Assembly: GCA_032358165.1 (NCBI GenBank)
Contig: JAALGY010000017.1
Coordinates: forward strand, 2,976,001 to 3,040,000
Reading direction: 5' to 3'
Length of the DNA stretch: 64,000 nucleotides
Source: Diplosphaera chodatii
Lineage: Eukaryota > Chlorophyta > Trebouxiophyceae > Prasiolales > Stichococcaceae
Shown: positions 24,185 to 35,283 of the stretch, in pieces
Numbering within the stretch: the first letter of the stretch is position 1
Layout of the letters: each line of letters begins with the position of its first letter
Position numbers and translations under genes: made by a program
The notes under the pieces: model-generated
The model's database searches: none
What the model was told of the DNA's origin: nothing
The model's input: only the letters and a program-made list of their open reading frames with translations

Positions 24185-26803
24185 ATGGCGTCCGCATTTG
24201 TCTTCTGTGCCCTGCTGTATCTTGCCTCTGCATCCGGTACCACAGCGCAAGGCATCGCCGAGCGGCAAGCTGAGGCGAGTGCGCCGCCGCCGCTGGGCCT
24301 GGCACCACCGAATTTGGACGGCAGCGGCGGCAAGATCTCAGGCTTCGACGCCGCGGCCTACAGGTTCGTCGCTTCCATCGTGATCCTGACCCTGGCCCTG
24401 ATCTGCATGCCGCAGACAGGACGCGACCAGCGTGCGCCTGACGTGCAGCCAACCATTGATGGAATGGAGCGCGCGCATTCATTTTCGCAACCTGTTGTGG
24501 GCTTGTGGCTGCGTAGCGGCAGCGGCAGGCTTTCGGCGATGGTTGGATGTCAGCATGCTCAGGCAACTCAGGTGTAACCTCAGGGTCGATGCCACCCTTC
24601 TCACCCCAGCATCTTGCACCCTACGCAGGTTCAAGTTCGCGCTCCCCAACGCCACCACAACGGCCGCCGTCCCCAACACCAGCCCCGTGCACCTGCGTGA
24701 GTCGACACTTCGTCCCCAGCAAACTGTACCACAGTATGCATTGGCTGCAATTGGCTTACCGGCGTATCTTGCTCCAGCGACCATCGATATTGCGGTGCCC
24801 AGCTGCTGTTGAGTCCCTTTTGTGCTGCGATTGCTGCGTTCAGCCTGGTTTGTGGTGGTGCACCTGGCATCTTTAGGCCTCATCACAACCACACGTTCTG
24901 AGCCAGAGATTGACTGCTGATAGCTGTTTGTTCTCTTACGCGCAGCCTCTGGCATCAGATCGAACCTCTTCTCCATCAGGCCGTGCTCCTAGTGAGCACC
25001 TCCTGGCATGTGCCGAAGTGCTTGCCCTGCTGTGAGAACAAGTGCCCGCCCTGCATATCACACAACGTCTGGCGATGCGGCTGCACTTCTTGATGACTGC
25101 TGTACTACAGAGTTGTTTCAGTGCTGCGATGATGGAATGCGCCGAGCAGTGAGGGTGCTGAGCTGACAAGGTCGTGTGCACCTGCGCAGTGCGACGGTCC
25201 CCCACTACCACGCAAATGCAGCAGGTGCGGCTTCAGACCCTTGCATATCACTTGCTGTCCTTGCCATTCCTTCTTGACCAGCATCCTCACCTGATCTGCA
25301 ATCTGTGGCCCAGATGCTTGCCCCTCTGCTGCCTGCCATCACCATGCGCATTGGTACTTCTTCAGAGTACTTCTTCGCCGTGCGGGGCAAGACCCGGGTC
25401 TTCGTATACGTCAACGGCAAGATCGTGAGCAGCTTTGCAGCGCCGTCATTTGCGAGTGTCTCACCTTGCGGATGCTACCCCGCAGCGCCGCGCGCAGATG
25501 ATCAGGGTCTGTTGATGCCTCACTGCAGATCGAGCACACCGTCGAGGCGGGCGCCAACAGCTACAGCACCCACATCGCGCCCAAGGGCCAGTGAGTCATG
25601 GCACCATGTTCCGCATGCTGTGCCTCGGCATTGCTTCCTTGGAGGACAGTGCCAGTTCTGCTGCCATGCTGGATGCTGGATGCTGTAGGCAACTGTGCTG
25701 CTTTGCGACCCTGCCCTCTGTGTCCGGCAATGTGCTATCAGGCCGTGCAACCTGCTGAGGTGGACGTCCGCTACCAGGTGGCGGCGACGCTCCGCTGACT
25801 GTTTGCTGTTGCACATGCGCCCAGGCTGCACTGGTACTTCAACGACGAGTGCGAGCGGTCGGTCATGCTGGCGGTGCTGAACCCGCCAGAGGGCGTGCCC
25901 TCCGCCTTCGCGGTGCGCTGCGCACCACCCTGTAGTGCCGCCTCACAGCGTGCCCCAGCTGCCTGATGCCATGCGCTTGGCATGCCGGCGGGGCACAGTC
26001 GCCTGACACTGCCATCATCGGGACCAGCAGCATCGTCTCATTGTCGCTGCCCTGTGATGAATAGGGCTACTTCACGCCGCTGCCCAGGGCGTTCACCGAC
26101 GGCAGGATGACGGCCGCTGACGTCCGCAAGCTGGTGCGCAGAGACGGCTCCACTGCCGCAGATGGTTGTGCCGTGATCAAACAGCACACTGCGGCAGATA
26201 TCTTCCAGTCTCCCTGTGGTGCCACGCCCATGGCACAGTCATCATGCACAAAGATCCCGGTCTCACTCACCGCCAAGTGTGCAACTGTGCCGTCCTCCGC
26301 AGATCAAGACCGGCACGGTCAAGCCAACGGGCAGCGGCCCCACCGCCTTCGACCTGACCAACAGGTGCGCCGCAGTCAATGTTGATCCGCAGCCGCAGTG
26401 TCACCCGCCGGTGTGGCATCTTGCCGGCCTGACTGAAGGACTTGTAGTGAGGCCAATCGGCTGGCTGACTGACTGGCTGACGTTGCCTGATCAGCTTGCT
26501 GTGCGGTGTGCAGCTGCCTGAAGAAGTGCAGGAAGCACAGCCGCGGCCAGTCCTACAAGGTGCGTTCGTGCTGCAGCCAGCAGCATGACCAGCCTTGCTG
26601 TGTAGAAGTCATAGCACATGAGTCAGTTGGATCAGTCCAGACATCTGCTGATCATTGCAGCCTGTTGTAGGGTCTAGCATCATAACATACCGTGCTGCTG
26701 AATGGACCATGCCCACTGAAATGCTGGCTGCTCACACTCATCGGCGCTTCTGCAGGGTCGCAAGACGCCCACGAAGAAGGGCAGCGGCAAGGGCAAGCAC
26801 TGA
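24185..26803 (+). CDS. Germin-like cupin B, secreted, basic tail
   Basis: Eleven exons: 24185-24363, 24629-24696, 24946-24991, 25190-25224, 25366-25424, 25529-25590, 25825-25912, 26065-26133, 26303-26364, 26514-26559, 26756-26803; 253 residues. A signal peptide (FVFCALLYLASASGTTAQG) leads to a longer linker rich in Ala and Pro. Motif 1 is VPHYHANAAEYFFAVRG (H103, H105, E110). Motif 2, PKGQLHWYFN (H152), matches the germin consensus PxGxxHxxxN exactly. One cysteine lies in RPCS, one in NDECER and two in the tail SCLKKCRKH. The C-terminus, GRKTPTKKGSGKGKH, is strongly basic with no Asp run, unlike C-E. Exons 5 and 7 are almost identical to those of gene C while the introns differ. Exon 1 ends on the rare donor GTTCGT. 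Confidence 0.88.
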
Positions 26804-27287
26804 AGGCGCTCACGCACAGAAGTTGGCATGGCTGGTCGCGCGCCGCGCTGATGACTGAAAACTAGGGACCGACCTCAGAGCTGCAGGCTGTTGGAGTAAT
26901 CCCCATTGGTTGCTCGACGGCATGCATGCTCGGCAGTGCTGACACAGTCGACTCCAGACTGCTGGCCGCTGCATGCCAGGGCAAGGCTTCTGCTGTGAGC
27001 GCATGGCCGCTGCGGCAGCAGCAGCATCCGGCTGCCCGGCTTTCTGCGTTGCTGAGGTTCGACTGCATGGCTCGCTGAGGAGTCCCATTGCAACATTGGT
27101 GCCGGTCCTGCGCCTTCATGCGAGCCGAGAGGACGGCTGATGTAAGGACGTCCTACCGACCGTCACGTGTGCTGTGATCGGTACCACCTTGATGCGCTAT
27201 CTGGCGCACAGATGTACATTCTTCACTCACAGTCCTGCACCGGTCGCTCGGTAGCTCGCACTGACTGCCAGAACAGCACCTAACAGC
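26804..27287. other. Intergenic spacer B-C
   Basis: This 484-base spacer shows no coding signal. It should contain the 3' end of B and the promoter of C. Confidence 0.4.
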
Positions 27288-30009
27288 ATGGCGCGGTGCG
27301 TGGCTGCCGTTCTGGTCGCGGCGGTGGTGTGTCTGGTTTCGGCAACCGGTGCACTTGCGCAGACCCCGCCGCCCCCCTTGCCGCCGCCGAACCAGGACGG
27401 CAACCTGGGCAAGTTCGCGGGCTTCAATGAGTCGTCATACAAGTGCGTTATGTATTCTCTAGATGCTGCAACGGGGTAGGAAGGTGCCTGGGCATGCCCC
27501 AAAAAGATCTACCGGCATATTGCGTCCAACAGCGCTGCATGGAGCGCAGCTGTAGGTACACGGTGTCGCGTCGGGTCACTGTTGCCCGTCTGCTGGTTGC
27601 GTGAACGTTGCGGCTGTCGTATACGGATAGCCAGATAGGGAGTCCGTGCGGACCGCATGCTCAGTTGAAACCTCGCACGTCAATGTGGCCAAGCCCTTGT
27701 TGCCGATGTCCGCATCCCTGCATCACTGCAGGTTCGAGTTCATGATCCCCAACGCCACCACGACACTCGCAATCCCCAACACCAGCCCCGTCCACCTCCG
27801 TGAGTCAGGATTCTTACCAGCCTGGTCCCGACACTACTGTCCTGGGCACCGCGCGCACTGGGGCAGATGGCCTGAGAGCACGCGCTGTGACTGCTGTCAC
27901 CGTGCATGCATCTGCAAGCTGCATGCATGCTTTCAGCGGCAGAGCACGCGGCGTTTGGCCCCGAGGTGCTAAACCTGGCATTTTGCATCATGTGTAGACT
28001 CAAAGCTCTTTGCATTCTGTGAACTCTGTTGCTCGCTTGTGTGCTGCAGCGGCCGGCATCCGCTCCAACCTCTTCTCCATCCGGCCGTGCTCCTAGTGCG
28101 CCCTCTGATCTGCACCTGCTGATCTGCACCCAGTCAGCACTGACAGCGTAGAGCTGCACATGCCCACCCTGCACTGATTCCGTGTGCACTCTTGTGCACT
28201 TGACGAATCCTGCTGCAGCACTGCTGTAGCGGACTGATGGCAGAGGTATTGATGAGGCCCAGAGATTCGAGCTAGATTGAGTGAGACTATGCACTGTTGC
28301 TGACCCCTTGCCACCTGCCGTGCAGTGCGACGGTGCCGCACTACCACAACAATGCAGCAGGTGCAAAGTCAGATCACTCCTTCTTCTCCTTGAACTGCAC
28401 GCTGCAGCCAGATGTCGATTTGAGAAGGAAGCTCTGCCCTTGTGGCGCATCAAGCGATGGGCCTGCCCGTGACGCTGTGATGCAACCTGCTGCGTAGAGT
28501 ACTTCTTCGCTGTGCGGGGCAAGACCCGGGTCTTCGTGTACGTCAACGGCAAGATCGTGAGCCCCTGTACTACCTGCATGCACGTCAGGAACCTCCTGAC
28601 TGGGATGTGTCGCACACCTGTGCCATGTACTATGCTGATGCTGGCACTCGAATGCTGCTGATGTCTCCCTGCAGATCGAGCACACCATCTCGGCGAGCAC
28701 CAGCAGCTACGGCACCCACATCGCACCCAAGAACCAGTGAGCGCTGCGCTGCGCTGCTCGGGTGTCGGCGCATCCCGTGCCCTCGCGGGGCTGTCATCAC
28801 AAACCACAGCAGCACACACAGCATGCATGGTGCTTCAGACGAAGCTGCATGCCGTATGCCTGTACACCGTCAGCCGTACGTTTCTGCTGCGCCCAGGCTG
28901 CACTGGTACTTCAACGATGAGTGCGAGCGCTCGGTCATGCTGGCGGTGCTGAACCCGCCCGAGGACGTGCCCGCCGCCTTTGCGGTGCGCCGCGCTGTGA
29001 TGACCCCGGCAAGATCGGCCACCCAGATGTTTGCAGCCGTGTTGGGACACGACAGCAGCGAGCGATGCCCAAATGTGGTCCGCATGTCTGCTGCCCAAAT
29101 CCCAAAACTGAAGTGTCGCTGACTGCTGCCGGCCGGTGCGCAGGGCTACTTCCAGCCGCTGCCCAAGGCGTTCACCGACGGCCAGGTCACCGTGGGCGAC
29201 GTCAAGGCACTGGTGCGCAGAACAGCTGTCTGCAACATGGCAGTTGCAGACTGCTTTGCACACCGCAGGACGTGCCCTCTGCATGTACAACTGGCAGCAG
29301 CCAGCGACAGCACACAGCATCAATGCATTTGCTGCAGCTCTGCAGCATGCTACGCCAGTCTCTGCCGTGTCGCGCTCAGCAGCTGGATGACTGATGTGTG
29401 GCAACTGTCACCGCAGATCGCTACCGGCGTCGTCAAGCCGGGCGGCAGCGGCCCCACCACCTTTGACCTGACCAACAAGTGCGCAGCTGCTGGCGTCATC
29501 TCCTCGCCCTTGTCGGCTGCCGTCATACAGACGCGTGTTACCTGTCCGTCCTACAGATTGAGTTGTCCAGTCGTGCAGCAGTGCTGTGGCGACAGCAACG
29601 AGCAAGGCACAGTGCGTCTGCTGGGCTGCTGACCAGATTGCCGGTGGCACCTGACCATGCTTTGGTGGTGCGGCGCAGCTGCCTGAGGAAGTGCAAGAAG
29701 TACAACCGCAAGAACGACTACGGCCACGACGACGATGACTACTACAAGGTGCAGTCACGCTACAGCAGCCAATGTCACCCTGTTGTTGCTCATTGTGTGC
29801 CGCAGTCGCTGCAGTCTTGTGTTCAGCTGGCACGCGGCTGCAGCTGGCATGCGTGGCACCCTGCATCCGCCAGAGCAGGGCCGACGGCTCTGCTGTCCGT
29901 GCACTGTGTGTACATCAGTATGCATTCGAGCTGCACAGCAATCATTGCCGCCGCCACCCCGCAGGACCACAAGAAGTCCGTCAAGAGGCGCCACGGCAAC
30001 GGCTACTGA
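27288..30009 (+). CDS. Germin-like cupin C, secreted, acidic-basic tail
   Basis: Eleven exons: 27288-27442, 27732-27799, 28050-28095, 28326-28360, 28498-28556, 28675-28736, 28897-28984, 29144-29212, 29417-29478, 29679-29748, 29965-30009; 252 residues, phases identical to gene B. The signal peptide is CVAAVLVAAVVCLVSATGALAQ, followed by a Pro run. Motif 1 is VPHYHNNAAEYFFAVRG (H95, H97, E102) and motif 2 is PKNQLHWYFN (H144). Cysteines sit as in B. The tail reads CLRKCKKYNRKNDYG, then HDDDDYYK, then a basic last exon, DHKKSVKRRHGNGY. Alternating acidic and basic blocks suggest binding to wall polymers or cations, but this is inference. B and C look like the most recent duplicates in the array. 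Confidence 0.9.
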
Positions 30010-30498
30010 AGGCTGCCAGATGCCGCAAACACGCACAGTGGCACGTTCATCAAGCTGCTGCCACATGAAGCTGAGACAAGACGCTGGCCTGTGAAGCCAC
30101 ATCAGAGATCCCTGCTGTGGAGGATTTCCTTTGTTCATGAAGCGCATGTGCCATGCACGGAAACGCTGCTACCAACTCGCATAACATGACACGACTGACT
30201 GCAGCATATGGCAAGAGGCAGCTGACTGCCTGACTGGGATCTAGCAGTACCTTTCATACCTTTCGCTTGTTGCTTTGCAAACGATTTGCTAAGGTTTTCG
30301 CCAGTCAGCAGGGATCAGGGGAGCCGGCCTGCTGCCGGGCAGCTCCTGTCCACCCCCTTCGAACACTTTTCGACCCCCGTCGCCTGACGTCAGGAGATGC
30401 GCATGCAGAAGACCCAGCCGGCTGAAGCCCCACCTTTGAGCCCATTGACCGCATTTGCCGCAACACACTCTTGATACACTTGACTGCATTCAGCAGCC
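30010..30498. other. Intergenic spacer C-D
   Basis: This 489-base spacer has no supported coding feature. It should carry the 3' end of C and the promoter of D. Confidence 0.4.
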
Positions 30499-31627
30499 AT
30501 GGCATCCAAGATCGCTGGCGTCGCACTGCTCGCAGCGCTGTGCCTGTTGTGCATCGCGGGCGTGGCCGCTCAGCCAAAGCCGTCGCTCGACGGCAACAAC
30601 GGCACCTTCTCCGGATTCAACGCCACGCAGTTCAAGTGCGCTCCAGTGTGTGCTTGCCAGCGAGCTGCGTGCCGCGCAGGCGTCCTGTTACCTGTCGGAA
30701 GGCGTCAGCCATGCCCTGATGTAGACCATGCAGTGCGGCAGTTGTGTGCACCCACCGCGCACACAACAGTCATCATGAGGCATGTTGAGCCATTTGAGAC
30801 ATGTGTAACACGGAAGGTGCTGCGCGGGGCCGTGGGGCACGCCTTGCACCCGTCGATTCTTCGCTGCTGCACCTGACACCCTCCAATAGCCTGAGCTCTT
30901 GGCCACAACTGGCACATCAAGCCGGCCGCTGATCCTGTGCAGGTTCACCTTCGCCCTGCCGCCCAAGAGGGAGAGCCGCACCACCGGCAACACGGCGGCA
31001 GCGCTCGGACGTGAGCATTGAAGCTTTCTGCCCTGTCGTCACCCCAACCTCTATCCTGCGTCTTTGCTGACAACATTTCGTACCACGCAGAACGTAGCTG
31101 CTCTGAGACCCCTTGGAGCGGCTGCATGCAGCTGCATGCAGCGGCTGTGCCTGAGGCAGCGGCCCTATCCGCCAGGTGGCATGCCATGGCATGTGCTCCT
31201 GACTCATGACGGAATGTGGTGCTGTGCAGCCGCCGGCTTCGGCTCCCGCCTGTTCGCCCTGCGGCCGTGCTCCCTGTGAGTAGCACGCTCCTCTTCATGC
31301 TGTAGATCGCGCGGCGCTGTCGTCGGTGTAACTATTCACGTGCTGTGTCCTGCAGCCAGTACCCCTCCATGCTGACTCACAACGTGCCTCCACAGCATCT
31401 GCAGACTCGACGTCAGCTGCGTGTCCTGTACATGTGAGCTTCGTAGCCTGCCTGTGCACACAGCAGTGCCCAGGCGCGGCGCCGTGTGCATCGCCAACAA
31501 ACCTTGAAAGCATTCAACCCTGTGCCGCCGCAGGTTCACGCCGCACTTCCACCCCGGAGCGGCCGAGTACTTCCTGGGCATCAAGGGCAAAATCAACCTG
31601 GTCGCCTACATCAACCAGAAGCTGGTG

Positions 31628-31658
<31 letters not shown>

Positions 31659-33462
31659 ACCTGACGGCACCCTGCTAGCGCTGCCGCACTTTGTGTTGCG
31701 CTGCAGCGATGTATCGCCTGTACTGCCATCCGAACCGCGATACAAAAACCCACTTCTGTCTCGCCCAGGCTGACGTTCAGGTGCTGTGCGGTGCAGGTCA
31801 AGAACGAGATCCTGGCTGACGGCGTCGACTCAGTGATTGTGCCCATCAACACGGTGCGGCGCCCGTAATCCCATGTCTTTCCTGTCCTGAAAAGACGCCT
31901 TTCTGTGACCGTCCAGAGTGTGCAAGTGTATCCGCGGGGCTGGCGAGGTCCAGCTACGGCAGCTGCGGAAGTGCACCTGCGGCCGGCCATGCCGCTTGCC
32001 TGATGTACCGCACCGCTCTACACTGCACCGCGGTAACAGTATACAGCAGCGGGGCTGACAGGTTGCTGTGCTGCTGTTTCACATCAGTGGCACTACTTCT
32101 ACAACGCCCAGTGCGAGCCGGCCGCCGTGATCTCCTCCCTCAACTCCGCCACCCCCGGATTCCAGGTGCGCAGCCCCGAACCCCATTGCTGAATGCGGAA
32201 TCGAATCTGCGCCGTGGAATGCCAAACCTGCTGCGGCTGCTGCGCTGGCACCTGCTCCGCTGCTCAGGACCGAAGATGTACCGGAGCTGTTGTCCCGCTG
32301 CACCCTGGCAGGCTTTGATGTGGTTCATCAACACTTGCTGCAATGCAATCCACTGAGCATCCTGCCTTCACTGCTCAGCAGCCGTCTGCTCCTCTCCTAC
32401 AGGGCTTCTACGACCTGCCCAAGGTGCTGACCGACACCGTGGCGACCGAGGCCGATGTGCAGATGCTGGTGCGTGCCCAGACTTGATTTCCCATTGCAGC
32501 TGTTGATTTCCCAACTGCAGACTGCCCTGCCTTCTGCATCCACTCCGCCTGCCATGCCAGACGCTGCCCTGCACGGCAGCCGTGGGCCAAGCGCCGGCGC
32601 ATGCTATGCGCTTTCTGCGGCAGAGCTGTGCCTGCGGACCGATTGGCCAGCATCGTCCTGCTGCCATCATGTCACTATACACGGCACCGGAGGTGCTGCA
32701 GTACAGAAGTTTCCTCGAGTGACATGGTGTCCCCCGCAGTTTTGATACCATATTCCTAAAGTCCTGCAGATCGACACCCGGGCGCCCAACTCCACTCTGG
32801 ACGTCACCAGCGCCTTCTTCGACCTGACCACCAAGTGAGTCTCAGGTCCACCCGGTAGGAGGTGCACGACTGCAAAGCTGGTATCTCACACATGTGCAGG
32901 CTCAGCCGCTGCCCGCTGGTGCAGTCACACACGTGGTGGCTCGTGGGTGTGACTGCCGAACCACAGCACGTGCATGCTTGCTGCAGCGGCTGTGGCCACA
33001 CGCTGACGGTCAGACAGCACTGAGCACCCTCCTGGCCTGGTCCGTAACATGTTGACTGTGCCCTTACTGTACCACAGTCTAATGTGTGTGTTTTTGCGCT
33101 GCGCAGCTGCCTGCGGAAGTGCAACAGGAAGAAGAACGGCAAGAAGTGGAACGACGACGACGATGAGAATGACTACTACTACAAGGTGCGCCCTCCGTTT
33201 CGCACATGCAGCTTCGTTGTCAGAATGGCCGCCAGCAGCTGATGTCAACAGAGCATGCGGTGTAGTGTGGGTGTGTTGCCAGACACCTGCCGCTGTGGTG
33301 CAGCAGCACACAAAGCAGCAGAGCCCGCTGCAGCTTTCCTATCCTCATCCAAGCAGCAGTGAAGCGAACGTGCGCGTCAGTCTGTAGCCGTGACATGTCA
33401 GCTCATTGTGCTCACATGTGGTGTTTGGTGTGCAGAATGGCCGGAAGCACATGATGGGCTGA
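30499..33462 (+). CDS. Germin-like cupin D, secreted, acidic-basic tail
   Basis: Ten exons: 30499-30635, 30943-31010, 31230-31275, 31534-31624, 31797-31853, 32088-32165, 32403-32468, 32770-32834, 33107-33185, 33436-33462; 237 residues. The signal peptide is IAGVALLAALCLLCIAGVAAQ. Motif 1 is TPHFHPGAAEYFLGIKG (H88, H90, E95), here within one exon, unlike A-C. Motif 2 is PINTWHYFYN (H135) with Trp where the others have Leu. The two-Cys tail (CLRKCNRKKNGKKW) leads to NDDDDENDYYYK, and a 27-base last exon gives NGRKHMMG. Intron 4 begins with a long GCC run directly after the donor. A second possible last exon at 33496-33533, after a CAG acceptor, is open in two frames and could be a relic or an alternative tail. 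Confidence 0.9.
31627..31656 (+). repeat. GCC trinucleotide run at the start of germin D intron 4
   Basis: About ten GCC/CCG units begin two bases inside the intron, right after the GTGCG donor of germin-like gene D. It is non-coding in the spliced model; read through, it would encode poly-Arg. Confidence 0.85.
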
Positions 33463-34054
33463 GCGCTGGCGGCGCTTGACACGCTACTATAGCAGGATGA
33501 AGGGTGGCAGCCAGAAGGGCAACGGACTCTGAAGTAGGATTGAAGCATTGTTTGGGCAAGCTTGGATGATACTGGCAAGCTGTACATCAAACACGTGCGC
33601 ACAGAGCAAAGCAGCAATGGCAAGCACATAAGCGAGCGCCTGCGGGTGCAGTTGGCACCCCGCATTCATGCCTGAATTCTTGAGGAAGTCTGGAAGCGTT
33701 TGAACGTGTGGGCGGGCTGATCCGCCGCAGACCTGCTGATTTGCAGGATTTGATGCATGCATAGCTTGCACCGATTGATTGATGATGTTGCAATTGTAAG
33801 TAGAATTGTCCATCAGATGTCTGAGACTCTTGTGACTGATGAGTCTAAACATTAGCCTCCTGCAGCAGCGGCCAGCACACCAGCACAGCATCGCACTGAC
33901 AAGCAGTCTAGCAGGCCATATACAGTGCATGTGTTTGGCATAAGCACGGCATTCTTGGCAGTTTCCTGTCGAATGGCAGTCACATCACAGCAGGAGTGAT
34001 TGGCGCCCACCTGCATTGAGCGGCGTCACAGCCCTGCTGTGCGCCTCCATGCAG
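33463..34054. other. Spacer after germin D
   Basis: This stretch holds the 3' flank of D, including the possible extra tail exon at 33496-33533. Its right part begins to resemble the segment upstream of the tail exon of gene E. No complete exon of another copy is seen here. Confidence 0.4.
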
Positions 34055-34410
34055 TTCTGTGCACGCATGTGTAGCAAGCAGGACAGCAGGAAGTGGGACA
34101 CGGTGATGACAGCGATGACTACAAGGTGCAGAAGCTAGACCGTTGTCCTGCCTAACAGCTGCTCAGACGCCCAATGATGCGCTTGCCTGTGCGGCATGCC
34201 CAGCAGCCTCCCTCAGGCATCAGCAGGGCTGCTGCTGCGGCCACGAAGCAGTTGCCCACTGTGCTGCTTCAGATGACCCGCACAGACACCATGACCGTTC
34301 AAAGCAGTGTCAGAGGGATGCACCGGCGCGCGGCCGGCTGCGCCTGCTGCTCATGTGCGGTGTGCTGCCACACAGGAGGACAAGAGGGTGCGCAAGACGA
34401 TGTGTGAGGT
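34055..34410 (+). pseudogene. Decayed 3' end of a germin-like gene (E-type tail exons)
   Basis: Two relic exons match the last two of gene E. The first, 34055-34125, reads CARMCSKQDSRKW like CARTCSKKHGKKW of E. It then loses frame, so the Asp-run region (GATGACTACAAG) is no longer read as DDYK. The second, from 34376, reads EDKRVRKTM like DDNRAHRTM of E, but a missing base removes the stop. No signal-peptide or cupin exons lie upstream before gene D. The similarity runs on into the 3' flank: 34460-35100 resembles 38380-39000. A whole 3' segment of an E-like gene was therefore duplicated, or the body of a former copy was deleted. Confidence 0.75.
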
Positions 34411-35283
34411 GCGGCGGCTGCTAGTCGCGGTGAAAGGGCGGCCGCCAATGGGCCACTCGCGATGCTGCAGCTGTGCCGCGGCGCGGTGTGTGCGGCCAGC
34501 AGTGCAGCTGCCGGTGGCGGCGGCAGCATGGGCGCACCAGGGATGGCTGCGGGGGCGCACACAAGCGCCTGCGGCGAAGCTGTACTGCACATGCAAGATG
34601 CCTGGCCCAGTGGGCGCCAGCCAGGTGGCAGCGCCTTTGCTGCGGCCTGGGCTGCCCGGATGTGACACAGTGCTGTGAGGTGGTGCCATAGTAGCTGATG
34701 TCAGCTGCGCCTGATGGCTTGAGGCAACTCCTGAACCGGTGCATCCAGCGGCTGATGCGCTGCCATGCAGCGGGCACATGTGTGATGCATGACGCGAACC
34801 ATCCGGCGTCCCGTGGCCAGCTGCCTGGCTACGGCCAGAACAATCTGTGCAACATGCCAGCGGATGACTGCGGCGCCGCGTGGCCAGCAGCGGTGCCTGC
34901 TGCGGCAGTGCTTGCTGCTGGCTGCACCACTGACTAGGGCAGCAGAGCTACACGGCTGCGGCACCCACATGATCCTGCACACGCTGAGCTGCTGCGTTGC
35001 GGGGCGCACTGCGGGGATGGCACTTGTATGGTGCAAGGCACTGGACATGCGCAACGGGTCGCCACACTTCAACGAACACACCAAAATTGCTGCATCATGC
35101 AAAGCCGCACGGTTAGAGGCAGCATAAACACCTGGCACGGATGGCAGGACCGTCGCAGGGGATAACCCTTAAACCCTACCACACGATAGTCCCGCCTTCA
35201 GCAAAGGACCAGGGGCCGCAGATTCCAGCTTGCAACAAGTACTCGGGTCAGATCGGACACTGGTCGATTGTGAGTACTGAAGG
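34411..35283. repeat. Duplicated 3'-flank segment, copy 1
   Basis: This stretch is alignable by eye with the 3' flank of gene E (about 38301-39010), for example the shared GGCGCGGTGTGTGCGGCCAG block at about 34479 and 38393. It contains no intact frame of its own. Its end includes a TTAAACCCT motif near 35169 and the promoter side of gene E. Confidence 0.65.

Noticed and set aside
33496..33533. Extra last exon for germin D
   Set aside because: It is open and follows an AG, but the preceding exon 33436-33462 already supplies a good end. Kept only as a possible alternative tail.
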